Of a stretch of DNA of 64,000 nucleotides, positions 9,508 through 18,268 are shown in pieces. Where the stretch lies: contig NZ_WMEA01000001.1 of NCBI RefSeq assembly GCF_021735925.1, forward strand, positions 1,828,001 through 1,892,000, given 5' to 3'. Position numbers and translations under genes: made by a program. Below the pieces are notes generated by a model that did not search any database, was not told the origin of the DNA, and saw only the letters and a program-made list of their open reading frames with translations. Source of the stretch: Loktanella sp. M215 (GTDB taxonomy: Bacteria > Pseudomonadota > Alphaproteobacteria > Rhodobacterales > Rhodobacteraceae). How positions within the stretch are numbered: position 1 is the first letter of the stretch; each line of letters opens with the position of its first letter.

Positions 9508-10626
9508 TCAGGGGGCGAAAGCCTCGATCAGGGACGTCACGACAGCGCGGAATGCGTCGCGTTCACTGGCCCCACGGGCGCGTGCCGTAGCGAAAAGCTG
9601 CCGCTGGCGGGCGGCGCTGGTTCCGCCCGTGACGACGGCGCGCGCCCGTTGCGCGTCATCGGCACTGCCGAGGGCCGCAAGGTCGGGGGCGATCCGGCTC
9701 AGCATGTCATCGACGATGTCCGCCATCGGGACGATCCGCGCCGGGTTGCCCGCGATCAGTCCTTCCGTTGTGCCGTAACGCTGCGCCCGCCAGCGGTTTT
9801 CCGCAAGAATCAGCGGGGCGGGGATGGCCTGGTCCTGCGACAGCCCGCGCCAGATCATGCGCGCCAACCCCTGCACGAGGGCCGCGAGCATCAGCGCCGC
9901 GTCGATCCGGGGCGAGACGTCGCAGATCCGCGCCTCCAGCGTCGGGAAGGCGGCAGAGGGGCGCAGGTCCCACCAGATCTTCGAGGCATCCTCGATGAGG
10001 CCCAGATCGACGAGGGTGTCTGTCATGGCGGCATAGGCCGCCCAGTCTGCCATGTGCGGCGGCAGGCCGGTGCGCGGCATGCTGTCGAACACGCTGACCC
10101 GCCACGAGGCCAGCCCGGTGTCTTCGCCCTGCCAGAATGGACTGGAGGCAGAGAGCGCCAGCAGCACCGGAAGCCAGGGCGTCAGGCGGTTCATCACCGC
10201 AATGCGGGTGTCGGCGTCTTCGATGCCGACGTGGACATGCATGCCACCGATCAGCATGCGCCGCGCTACGGCGCCCAGATCGGTGTCCAGCTTGTCATAG
10301 CGCGGCTTTTCGGTGCGGTCCTGTTCGGACCAGTCGCCCCACGGATGGCAGGACGCCGCGATCGGTGCCAGACCGTGCGCCCGGGCAATGCGGGCCACTG
10401 TGCGGCGCAGGTGGGTCAGGTCGGTCCGCGCATCCGCGACCGTCGCACAGACACCGGTGCCGACCTCGACCTGACAGCCCAGAAACTCGGTGCTGACCTG
10501 ATCGCCAAGGGCGTCTTTCAGGTCGGTCAACAACGCAGGCGGCGCGGTCCGCAGTGCACAGGTCACCGGGTCGACCAGCAGGTATTCCTCTTCGATCCCG
10601 ATGGTAAAGGCGGGGGCGGTTGTCAT
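9508..10626 (-). CDS. Carboxylate-amine ligase (GCS2/YbdK family)
   Basis: A 372-residue member of the glutamate-cysteine ligase 2 family. E. coli YbdK has weak glutamate-cysteine ligase activity in vitro. The family opening FTIGIEEEYLLVDP is clear, with the metal- and ATP-binding acidic residues in that segment. Other matches are GMHVHVGIED, the PRTGLPPHMADW stretch and LEARICDVSPRID. It is monocistronic on the minus strand. The natural substrate is unknown, since the family includes many uncharacterised ATP-dependent amide-bond-forming enzymes. Confidence 0.9.
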   Translation of the reverse strand: MTTAPAFTIGIEEEYLLVDPVTCALRTAPPALLTDLKDALGDQVSTEFLGCQVEVGTGVCATVADARTDLTHLRRTVARIARAHGLAPIAASCHPWGDWSEQDRTEKPRYDKLDTDLGAVARRMLIGGMHVHVGIEDADTRIAVMNRLTPWLPVLLALSASSPFWQGEDTGLASWRVSVFDSMPRTGLPPHMADWAAYAAMTDTLVDLGLIEDASKIWWDLRPSAAFPTLEARICDVSPRIDAALMLAALVQGLARMIWRGLSQDQAIPAPLILAENRWRAQRYGTTEGLIAGNPARIVPMADIVDDMLSRIAPDLAALGSADDAQRARAVVTGGTSAARQRQLFATARARGASERDAFRAVVTSLIEAFAP

Positions 10627-10761
10627 GGCAGTCTCCGGCAGGGTGGTGGTATCGATTCGTCCTGAAATGCATGAAATGTGGCGGAATCGTCAGCCGTCCA
10701 TGCACAATCCGGCAGCGCGGGGCGGGATTGATGCGAGACAGGCCGCGCAAAGCGAAAGGCT

Positions 10762-10804
10762 TTGACAGCGGCACCCCTATTTTGACACATTCACCTTAAC
10801 AGCA
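10762..10804 (+). promoter_or_regulatory. Tandem TTGACA boxes, possible promoter of the Hint-like gene
   Basis: Two TTGACA hexamers begin exactly 20 bases apart (10762 and 10782), about 85-105 bases before the Hint-like start. No good -10 element follows at the ideal distance. Confidence 0.3.
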
Positions 10805-10868
10805 ACGTTCTCCTCAGATGTTGTCGGTGGGGCCGGCAGATGATGTGACAAACCGCAAGGTGACGCAC

Positions 10869-11669
10869 ATGACCTATCAGACCCCTACTTACGTCGCGGG
10901 CCTCGCGACGGATTGTGATACGAACCCGGTGTCCTCAGACCGGATCGCTTGTCCAGATGGGCAACCCCGGCGTGTGATGCCTCTCATGCGCAGTTACGAG
11001 GTTGCCCACCTGACACCCTCCGGTGAAACCGCCGTCTTTTCCCGCCTCGCCCCTGCAATTCCGCTGTTCGAGGAATGTTTCGGTGCGTTGGGCCGTGGTG
11101 CGATGGTGCAGACCGACACCGGCCAGCGGGCGGTCGAAGATCTGTGGCCCGGTGACCGGGTTTTGACGGTCAGCCACGGCATGCAGACCCTGCTGTGGCG
11201 CGGCATGATGCAGATCGTTCCCCGCAGCACGCAGACCCGCACCGAAATTGGCACGATGGTCCGCATCATGTCCGAAGCCTTTGGCTGGGCGCGGCCCGCC
11301 AGCGATCTTGTGCTGGGACCGACGGCCCGCATCGCCCACACCGCGCCCGGCACGCGGCGTCTGACCGGCGACGACACCGCCTTTGTCCCCGCGCGGGATT
11401 TCGTGGACCACACCAGCGTGATCGCTCTGCAACCCGTGGCCCCGGTCCATGCCTATCAACTGGGCTTTGCCGATCATGCGAAGGTCTGCGTGAACGGGAT
11501 CGAGGTCGAGACGCTGCACCCCGGCCTGCCGCATCTAATCCGCCTGCCGGCCGAGGTGGTGGCGCAACTGCTGGCCCTGTTTCCGCACATGACCTCGCTG
11601 GCGGCGTTTGGTCCGTTGCTGCACCCCCGCGTGACGCTGCGCGACCTGGACCTGTTCAGCGCCGCCTGA
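10869..11669 (+). CDS. Hint-domain-like protein lacking the catalytic Cys and His
   Basis: A 266-residue protein homologous to the Hint (hedgehog/intein) proteins common in Rhodobacteraceae. The module spans about 73-240: RAVEDLWPGDRVLTV matches the family's RAVEDL-x-PGDRVLT, and FVPARDFVDH, VHAYQLGFADHAKVCVNGIEVETLHPG match the C-terminal blocks. The position of the nucleophilic Cys (CFTPGT in active members) is Ala73 in ALGRGAMV, and the block-B His (SPDHR) is Ala153 (GPTAR), so self-cleavage is not expected. The ATG at 10869 follows an AAGG eight bases upstream. No signal peptide is seen. Its relative at 53566-54636 keeps both residues. Function unknown. Confidence 0.8.
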   Translation: MTYQTPTYVAGLATDCDTNPVSSDRIACPDGQPRRVMPLMRSYEVAHLTPSGETAVFSRLAPAIPLFEECFGALGRGAMVQTDTGQRAVEDLWPGDRVLTVSHGMQTLLWRGMMQIVPRSTQTRTEIGTMVRIMSEAFGWARPASDLVLGPTARIAHTAPGTRRLTGDDTAFVPARDFVDHTSVIALQPVAPVHAYQLGFADHAKVCVNGIEVETLHPGLPHLIRLPAEVVAQLLALFPHMTSLAAFGPLLHPRVTLRDLDLFSAA

Positions 11670-12117
11670 ACCGGCGGTGCAGGGTGCAAAAGGCGGCGCG
11701 ACGGCATCCCACCTCTCGCGGCGGTGGAGGGATGAGGGAGGCTGGTCAAGGCGCGCGCTGCGGTCGGACTCAGAGCCTCTTGCCGCCATTGCTGCATGGC
11801 AGCGCAGGCACCCTTCAGGATGCGCCTGAAAAATAGCCGAATCTTTCTGTTGATGCCTGCGAATTAATCACCACACGCCGTAACCCTTGATATCACCCTG
11901 ATTCTGTCTGGCGTGACACCTGACCTCACGTAACGGTTCAGACGTGCCGCAACGGTCACATCGTCGTGCGTGCGCCGGTCCAAAGGGGGATTGCGCCACC
12001 GCATGGGGGGTCAAACATCAGCTGCTGACGCGCGTGTTTTCAGGGGTAACGGGTTTCGGCAGACGCAGTCTTGCGTTCGACGCCGCGTAGGCCAGCAGAC
12101 AACAGGGGAAAAATATC
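11670..12117. other. 448-base intergenic region upstream of urtA
   Basis: I find no convincing gene here. The region must hold the urt promoter and the end of the Hint-like transcript. The right part (about 11830-11910) is AT-richer than its surroundings. I could not find a clean sigma-54 TGGCAC-N5-TTGC element or a strong palindrome. A small hairpin (ACGCA-GTCT-TGCGT, 12063-12076) lies 40 bases before the urtA start. The purine-rich AGGGGAA at 12103-12109 is the urtA ribosome binding site. Confidence 0.6.
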
Positions 12118-13410
12118 TTGAATACATTCATCACACGGGGCCTGCTTGCCTCCGCTGCCGTCATGGCGATCACATCCATGGCCAGCGCTCAGGATTGCGC
12201 CGATCCGATCAAGGTCGGCATCCTGCACTCGCTGTCCGGTTCCATGGCCATCTCCGAGACGACGTTGAAGGACGTCATGCTGATGCTGGTCGAGGAACAG
12301 AACGCAAAGGGCGGCCTGCTGGGCTGCCAGATCGAACCGGTCGTCGTCGATCCTGCGTCCGACTGGCCGCTGTTCGCTGAAAAGGCGCGCGAACTGCTGA
12401 CCGTCGACAATGTCGACGTGATCTTCGGCAACTGGACCAGCGTCAGCCGCAAATCCGTCCTGCCCGTGCTGGAAGAGCTGAACGGCCTGCTGTTCTATCC
12501 CGTCCAGTACGAAGGCGAGGAATCCTCCAAGAACGTATTCTACACCGGTGCCGCCCCGAACCAGCAGGCGATCCCGGCCGTCGATTATTTCCTTGAGGAG
12601 CTTGGCGTCGAGAAGTTCGCCCTGCTCGGCACCGACTACGTCTATCCGCGCACGACGAACAACATCCTCAAGGCCTACCTGATGGACCACGGGATTGCCG
12701 AAGAGGATATTTTCGTCAACTACACGCCCTTCGGCCAATCCGACTGGGCGACGATCGTCGGTGACGTGGTCAAGCTGGGTGAGGACGGCAAACAGGTCGG
12801 CGTGATTTCGACAATCAACGGCGATGCGAACATCGGCTTCTACAAGGAACTTGCCGCCGCCAACGTCAGCGCCGACGACATCCCTGTCGTGGCCTTCTCG
12901 GTCGGTGAGGAGGAACTTTCCGGTCTCGACACCTCGAACCTCGTCGGCCACTTGGCGGCCTGGAACTACTTCATGTCCGCAGATACGCCGGAAAACGCCG
13001 ACTTCATCGAAAAATGGCACGCCTACATCGGCGACGACAAGCGCGTGACCAACGACCCGATGGAGGCACACTACATCGGTTTCAACATGTGGGTGCAGGC
13101 GGTCGAAGCAGCAGGCACGACGGACGTCGATGCGGTGTCCGACGCGATGATCGGCCAGACCTTTCCGAACCTGACCGGCACCACGGCCGAGATGCTGCCG
13201 AACCACCACCTGACCAAGCCCGTTCTGATCGGCGAGATCCGCGCCGACGGCCAGTTCGACATCATCAGCCAGACAGAGCCGGTCCCCGGCGACGCCTGGA
13301 CCGACTTCCTGCCCGAAAGCGCTGTCCTGACCAGCGACTGGAAGGATCTGAAGTGCGGGATGTACAACACCGAAACCAAGACCTGCGTGCAGTTGACCTC
13401 CAACTACTGA
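12118..13410 (+). CDS. urtA: Urea ABC transporter, periplasmic substrate-binding protein
   Basis: This is the periplasmic receptor of the high-affinity urea/short-chain amide importer UrtABCDE. The 430 residues begin with a signal peptide ending TSMASAQ, then the mature start DCADPIKVGILHSLSGSMAISETTLKDV, which is diagnostic for UrtA. Other family blocks are VIFGNWTSVSRKSVLPVLEE, NGLLFYPVQYEGEESSKN and YIGFNMWVQAVEAAGTTD. Translation appears to start at TTG (12118), with AGGGGAA nine bases upstream; no ATG lies before the signal peptide. It is the first gene of urtABCDE. In many bacteria the operon is under nitrogen control; no such site is obvious here. Confidence 0.95.
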   Translation: MNTFITRGLLASAAVMAITSMASAQDCADPIKVGILHSLSGSMAISETTLKDVMLMLVEEQNAKGGLLGCQIEPVVVDPASDWPLFAEKARELLTVDNVDVIFGNWTSVSRKSVLPVLEELNGLLFYPVQYEGEESSKNVFYTGAAPNQQAIPAVDYFLEELGVEKFALLGTDYVYPRTTNNILKAYLMDHGIAEEDIFVNYTPFGQSDWATIVGDVVKLGEDGKQVGVISTINGDANIGFYKELAAANVSADDIPVVAFSVGEEELSGLDTSNLVGHLAAWNYFMSADTPENADFIEKWHAYIGDDKRVTNDPMEAHYIGFNMWVQAVEAAGTTDVDAVSDAMIGQTFPNLTGTTAEMLPNHHLTKPVLIGEIRADGQFDIISQTEPVPGDAWTDFLPESAVLTSDWKDLKCGMYNTETKTCVQLTSNY

Positions 13411-13478
13411 TGCGCTGACGGCGGGTGCGGGATCATTCCGCACCCGCACCTTCAAAGCCCTCCGATAGAAAGATCGTC

Positions 13479-15413
13479 ATGTTGCGCATCCTGGCCGCAG
13501 TCTGTCTCGCGTTCGGCCTCGTCACCGGCGCACAGGCCCAATCCCTGCAGCCCGTCCTTCAGGCCCATGCCGATGAGATCGCCAACCCGTCGCGCAGCAG
13601 CGTAGGGCAGGCCCTCGACGCGCTGATCGCATCGGGGTTGCCACAGGTGACACCCTTCCTCGAGGCCTGGACCGACAAGGGCGTCTGGCAACGCGACGCC
13701 GACGGCCTGTTCTATTACGGCCAATCAAAAGGCGCCGACCTGACCTTGACCGACATCGACACCGGCGCCGCGACCGAGGTGCCGAAGGCCGGTTACACCG
13801 AACTGCGCCCCAATGGCGGCGTGCGGCGGGTGATCGGTACGGCCCTCGTGCAATTCCAGCTGTCCGATCCCGACATCGCCCGGCGCCTGTCCGCCATCGA
13901 TTCGCTCGCCCGCCGGCCCGACGCCGACCAGCTGGCGCCGCTGCTCGCGTCAATCGACGCGGAACCTGACGCCGCGCTGAAGGCCCGCAAGATCCAGCTC
14001 GCCAATTTCCTGTCCGCCAGCTTCGCTCCCGCGCCCGAGGACCGGATCGCCGCCATCGACAGCCTGTCCGGCGACACCTCGATCGAGGCGCGTGCCGTGC
14101 TGAACCAGATCCTCGCGACCCGGTCTGAGGTGGGCGAGGCTGGCCCCACCGGAAACGTCGCCCGCATCCTGACCGTCGGTGACGGCCTCACGGCAGAGGA
14201 GGCCTACGCCCGCCTCGTCGCCGCCGACCTCGCCCCGCCCGCGATTCCCTCCACCGCGATCCGAGACGCGCTGGCGGCCAACATTGTCGACGGGCGCGTG
14301 GGCGACGTGCCGCTGGCGCAACTTGGCACCACGGCGGCCCGTGACCGGGCCTATGCGACGCTGGCCGCCGCTGGGACCGTGCCGCCGCGCCTGACCGATC
14401 AGGGGCGCGCCGACGCCATCGCCGCGCACATCTTTGCCGAAGTCTATACCGAGGACGATCCGGCGATCACCGACGCCGCCCGCGATGCTCTGACCTCGGT
14501 GGAAACGCGTGTCGCCGCCGAACGCTTTGCCGATCTGGCGCTGGACGCGCTATCGTTGGCCTCGATCTACTTCCTGGCCGCCATCGGCCTTGCGATCACT
14601 TTCGGTGTCATGGGCGTCATCAACATGGCCCATGGCGAGTTCATCATGATGGGCGCCTACACAGGCTATATCGTCCAGCAGTTCGTGCCCGATTATACGC
14701 TGTCGATCATCGTGGCGCTGCCGCTGGCCTTTGCCATCACCTTCGGGGCCGGTGTGGCGATGGAACGTCTGGTGATCCGCCACCTCTACCACCGGCCGCT
14801 GGAAACCCTGCTCGCGACCTTCGGCATCTCGATCGCGCTGCAGCAGCTGGCCAAGAACATCTTCGGCACACAGGCCCGGCCCCTGACCTCGCCGGGCTGG
14901 CTGGACGGCGCGCTGGTCATTTCCGACGTCATTCAGATCAGCTATATCCGCATCGCGATATTCGTCCTCGCCCTGCTCTTCCTAAGCCTCATCCTGTTCA
15001 TCCTGAAACGCACGCGCCTCGGGCTGGAGGTGCGGGCCGTGACCCAGAACCCCGGCATGGCGGCCTCCATGGGTATCGATCCCGACCGGATCAACATGAT
15101 GACCTTCGGTCTCGGGTCAGGCATCGCGGGCATCGCGGGCGTTGCCATCGGCCTTTACGCCAAGGTCACGTCGGAAATGGGGGCCGACTACATCGTGCAA
15201 TCCTTCATGACGGTCGTGGTCGGTGGCGTCGGCAACGTCTGGGGCACCCTTGCGGGGGCGACCCTGATCGGCTTCCTGCAAAAGGGGATCGAGTTCCTCA
15301 ACCCCTCAAACACCCTCGCGGCACAGACCTATATGGTCCTCTTCATCATCCTCTTCATCCAGTTCCGGCCCAAGGGGATCGTCGCCCAAAAGGGCAGAGC
15401 GGCGGCAGACTGA
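13479..15413 (+). CDS. urtB: Urea ABC transporter permease UrtB with long N-terminal domain
   Basis: An inner-membrane permease of the LivH type, 644 residues. After a signal peptide (ILAAVCLAFGLVTGAQAQS) comes a periplasmic alpha-helical region of about 330 residues that looks HEAT-like, with repeated short helices such as DALIASGLPQVTPFLEAW and RRLSAIDSLARRPDADQL. The permease domain starts near residue 355 (LALDALSLASIYFLAAIGLAITFGVMG) and includes GVINMAHGEFIMMGAYTGY, typical of UrtB. The ATG at 13479 was chosen as the start of the signal peptide. It follows urtA by 68 bases. Confidence 0.94.
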   Translation: MLRILAAVCLAFGLVTGAQAQSLQPVLQAHADEIANPSRSSVGQALDALIASGLPQVTPFLEAWTDKGVWQRDADGLFYYGQSKGADLTLTDIDTGAATEVPKAGYTELRPNGGVRRVIGTALVQFQLSDPDIARRLSAIDSLARRPDADQLAPLLASIDAEPDAALKARKIQLANFLSASFAPAPEDRIAAIDSLSGDTSIEARAVLNQILATRSEVGEAGPTGNVARILTVGDGLTAEEAYARLVAADLAPPAIPSTAIRDALAANIVDGRVGDVPLAQLGTTAARDRAYATLAAAGTVPPRLTDQGRADAIAAHIFAEVYTEDDPAITDAARDALTSVETRVAAERFADLALDALSLASIYFLAAIGLAITFGVMGVINMAHGEFIMMGAYTGYIVQQFVPDYTLSIIVALPLAFAITFGAGVAMERLVIRHLYHRPLETLLATFGISIALQQLAKNIFGTQARPLTSPGWLDGALVISDVIQISYIRIAIFVLALLFLSLILFILKRTRLGLEVRAVTQNPGMAASMGIDPDRINMMTFGLGSGIAGIAGVAIGLYAKVTSEMGADYIVQSFMTVVVGGVGNVWGTLAGATLIGFLQKGIEFLNPSNTLAAQTYMVLFIILFIQFRPKGIVAQKGRAAAD

Positions 15414-15427
15414 TGCGCGCCTCTCCC

Positions 15428-15475
15428 CTTCTTCTGGTCGAAAATACTTCGGGGGGCGCGGGGGGTTGGCCCCCC
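15428..15475. repeat. Intergenic repeat: conserved 23-base block plus GC-rich hairpin
   Basis: The block 15428-15450 (starting CTTCTTCTGGTCGAAAATAC) matches the reverse complement of 49127-49149 at 22 of 23 positions. It is followed by a GC hairpin with GGGGGG-TTGG-CCCCCC at 15460-15475. It lies between urtB and urtC, inside the operon. Confidence 0.8.
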
Positions 15476-15528
15476 GCCGTCGCGACACGCGGAGCGTGGC
15501 GCAAATCCCCGACCCAAAGGGACCGCAC

Positions 15529-16695
15529 ATGACCCAAGGCTTCCTCGTCACCAACCGCTCTGTCCGCTGGTTCCTCCTCACGCTCGCGCTCTTCACCGCC
15601 GTCGTGGCCTTCGGGTCAGAGGCGTCGGGCGCTGGCCTGATCTCCACCTCTCTCGTCAAGACATTGGGCAAGACGCTGTGCCTGTGCCTGATTGCTGTCG
15701 CGATGGACGTGGTCTGGGGCTACTGCGGCATCCTCAGCCTCGGGCACTTCGCGTTTTTCGGGATCGGCGGTTATGCCATCGGCATGTGGCTGATGTATGC
15801 CCGCACCGAAGGCATCGTGATGTCGAGCCTCACGGCTCAGGTCATCCCGCCGACCCCGCAAGAGATTACGGACGCCATCGGCAGCCAGATTTTCGGCGTC
15901 GTGGGCAGTTCCGATTTTCCGCTGATCTGGTCCTTCGCCCACAGCCTGCCGCTGCAACTGCTGATGGTCGTCCTCGTTCCCGGCCTGCTGGCGCTGGTCT
16001 TCGGCTGGCTCGCCTTTCGCAGCCGGGTCACCGGGGTCTATCTGTCGATCCTGACGCAGGCGATGACACTGGCCCTGTCGCTTTACCTCTTCCAGAACGA
16101 CTCCGGGCTGCGCGGTAACAACGGTCTGTCCGGCCTGCAGAACATCCCGGGGTTCGAACAGACGTCGCAGGCGACCCTCAGCCTCGTGTTCTTCCTCGCC
16201 TCTGCCGTCGCATTGGCGCTGGGCTATATCCTCTTCGCTTGGGTCGTCGCAGGCAAGATGGGCAGCGTCATCAAGGGCATCCGCGACAACGAGGCGCGGG
16301 TCCGGTTCCTTGGCTACCGGGTTGAGGGCTACAAGCTTTTCGTCTTCACGCTGACGGCCGTCGTGTCGGGCATCGCGGGCGCGCTTTATTACCCGCAGGC
16401 GGGCATCGTGAATCCGGCGGAAATCGCGCCGATTGCGTCGATCTACCTGGCCGTCTGGGTCGCCATCGGCGGACGCGGGCGGCTGTATGGCGCGGTCATC
16501 GGGGCAGCGCTGGTGTCATTGCTGTCCAGCTGGTTCACGGGGGGCGGTGCGCCGGACGTGAACCTCGGCGTCTACCGCATCCAGTGGACGGACTGGTGGC
16601 TGGTGCTGCTCGGCCTGTCCTTTGTCTGCGTGACGCTGTTCTTTCCAAAAGGCATCGGCGGCCTTTTCGACTACCTCGTGAGGAAACCGTCATGA
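15529..16695 (+). CDS. urtC: Urea ABC transporter permease UrtC
   Basis: The second inner-membrane permease (LivM type) of the urea importer, 388 residues. It begins with a cytoplasmic tail and a first helix (WFLLTLALFTAVVAFGS). VVWGYCGILSLGHFAFFGIGGY is the conserved UrtC/LivM segment, and the C-terminal half has the typical AIGGRGRLYGAVIGA ATPase-contact (EAA-like) region. The ATG at 15529 is preferred because upstream codons run into the intergenic repeat. Its TGA overlaps the ATG of urtD by four bases. Confidence 0.95.
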   Translation: MTQGFLVTNRSVRWFLLTLALFTAVVAFGSEASGAGLISTSLVKTLGKTLCLCLIAVAMDVVWGYCGILSLGHFAFFGIGGYAIGMWLMYARTEGIVMSSLTAQVIPPTPQEITDAIGSQIFGVVGSSDFPLIWSFAHSLPLQLLMVVLVPGLLALVFGWLAFRSRVTGVYLSILTQAMTLALSLYLFQNDSGLRGNNGLSGLQNIPGFEQTSQATLSLVFFLASAVALALGYILFAWVVAGKMGSVIKGIRDNEARVRFLGYRVEGYKLFVFTLTAVVSGIAGALYYPQAGIVNPAEIAPIASIYLAVWVAIGGRGRLYGAVIGAALVSLLSSWFTGGGAPDVNLGVYRIQWTDWWLVLLGLSFVCVTLFFPKGIGGLFDYLVRKPS

Positions 16696-17441
16696 CGAGC
16701 CTTCTTGAAGTCAGCGGCGTATCAAAAACCTTCGACGGCTTTCGCGCGATCAACGACCTGTCGATCCAGATATCAGAGCCGGAGTTGCGTGCCATCATCG
16801 GCCCGAACGGGGCAGGCAAGACGACCTTCATGGACATCGTCACCGGCAAGACGAAGCCCGACGAAGGCCGTGTGCTGTGGGGCGAAAAGAACGAGTCCCT
16901 GCTGGGGATGTCCGAGGCCGAGATCGCCAACAAGGGTATCGGCCGCAAGTTCCAGAAACCGACCGTGTTCGAGGATCAGACCGTGCGCCAGAACCTCGCG
17001 ATGGCGCTGAAAAACCCGCGCGGCCCCTTTGCCGTGCTGTTCCACCGCAAGACACCCAAAGGCGCGCAGCGGATCGAGGAGATCGCGGCCGAGATCGGTC
17101 TGACGGATCAGCTGGCCCGCACCTCTGGCGAGCTGAGCCACGGGCAGAAGCAATGGCTGGAAATCGGCATGCTGCTGGCACAGGACCCGCGCCTGTTGCT
17201 GGTGGACGAACCGGCCGCCGGCATGACGGCGGAGGAGCGGGAGAAGACAACCGACATCCTGCGCCGCGCGGCCCTGACCCGCGCCGTCGTCGTGGTCGAA
17301 CACGACATGGAATTCGTCCGACGTCTGGACTGCAAGGTCACCGTCCTGCACGAAGGCCATGTGCTGGCAGAAGGCACACTGGATCACGTCACCTCTGACC
17401 CGACTGTGATCGACGTCTACTTGGGGCGCGCCGATGCTTGA
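16692..17441 (+). CDS. urtD: Urea ABC transporter ATP-binding protein UrtD
   Basis: One of two cytoplasmic ATPases (LivG type) of the urea importer, 249 residues. It has Walker A GPNGAGKTT, a Q-loop region KFQKPTVFEDQTVRQNL (the FQKPTVF form is typical of UrtD), signature LSHGQKQWLEIGMLL, Walker B LLLVDEPAAGMT and the switch His in VVVVEHDMEFV. The start overlaps urtC by ATGA, and its 3' end overlaps urtE by eight bases. Confidence 0.96.
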   Translation: MTSLLEVSGVSKTFDGFRAINDLSIQISEPELRAIIGPNGAGKTTFMDIVTGKTKPDEGRVLWGEKNESLLGMSEAEIANKGIGRKFQKPTVFEDQTVRQNLAMALKNPRGPFAVLFHRKTPKGAQRIEEIAAEIGLTDQLARTSGELSHGQKQWLEIGMLLAQDPRLLLVDEPAAGMTAEEREKTTDILRRAALTRAVVVVEHDMEFVRRLDCKVTVLHEGHVLAEGTLDHVTSDPTVIDVYLGRADA

Positions 17442-18129
17442 TGTGACTGATCTGTCCCTGAAATACGGGCAAAGCCAGATCCTTTACGACGTATCGCTGA
17501 CGGCCCCCGTCGGGCAGGTCACGACCGTCATGGGCACAAACGGTGTCGGCAAGACCAGCCTGCTGCGCGCCCTGTCCGGGCGGCATGGCTACAGCAGCGG
17601 CACCGTCACGCTCGACGGCACTGTGCTGAACCACCCCACGGCGGCGCAGGCCGCGCGGGCGGGCATTGCCTATGTTCCGCAAGGACGCGAAGTCTTTCCG
17701 ATGATGAGCGTCGCCGAAAACATGGAGACCGGTTTTGCCTGCCTGCCCAAGGCCGAGCGCAAGGTCCCTGCGTGGATATTCGACCTGTTCCCGGTGCTGG
17801 CCGAGATGCAGCATCGCCGGGGTGGCGACCTGTCGGGCGGGCAGCAGCAGCAACTGGCCATCGCCCGTGCGCTGATCACGAAACCCCGCGTCCTGCTGCT
17901 GGACGAGCCCACCGAGGGCATCCAGCCGAACGTGATCCAGCAGATCGGCCGCGCCATCGCGCAGCTGCGCGACCGTGGCGACATGGCGATCATCCTTGTC
18001 GAACAGAACGTGGACTTCGCGTGGCGCGCCGCCGACAGCTTTGTGATGATGAAACGCGGGGCCGTCTGGCGCAGCATGGCAAAGGCCGACTGCACGCGCG
18101 AGGATGTAGTGGCGGCACTGGCGCTCTGA
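17434..18129 (+). CDS. urtE: Urea ABC transporter ATP-binding protein UrtE
   Basis: The second ATPase (LivF type), 231 residues. It has Walker A GTNGVGKTS, PQGREVFPMMSVAENMETG, signature LSGGQQQQLAIARAL and Walker B VLLLDEPTEGIQPNVIQQIG, a string typical of UrtE. It is the last gene of the urt operon. The urease structural genes that follow urt in many alphaproteobacteria are not here; bioMNY comes next, after 139 bases. Confidence 0.96.
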   Translation: MLDVTDLSLKYGQSQILYDVSLTAPVGQVTTVMGTNGVGKTSLLRALSGRHGYSSGTVTLDGTVLNHPTAAQAARAGIAYVPQGREVFPMMSVAENMETGFACLPKAERKVPAWIFDLFPVLAEMQHRRGGDLSGGQQQQLAIARALITKPRVLLLDEPTEGIQPNVIQQIGRAIAQLRDRGDMAIILVEQNVDFAWRAADSFVMMKRGAVWRSMAKADCTREDVVAALAL

Positions 18130-18130
18130 C

Positions 18131-18144
18131 ATCATCGCGATGAT
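18131..18144. promoter_or_regulatory. Perfect 14-base palindrome between urtE and bioM
   Basis: ATCATCGCGATGAT is fully self-complementary and begins one base after the urtE stop, about 125 bases before bioM. It has no T-run, so it is not a terminator; it could be a protein-binding site. It does not match the BioR consensus TTATAGATAA. Confidence 0.3.
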
Positions 18145-18268
18145 TGCGCGGCCGCGGTCGTACATGGGCAACCGTTCAGCATCGTGTCGTGCAATGCCGC
18201 CTTTGATCGCCTAGAAGGGCGCGCGAATGGCGGTCTTCTGGGACTGCGGCGGGTCAAAGGGGTGGCAG

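Noticed and set aside
12063..12076. Short hairpin ACGCA-GTCT-TGCGT before urtA as a riboswitch or attenuator
   Set aside because: Only five base pairs and no T-run; not enough to claim a regulatory RNA.
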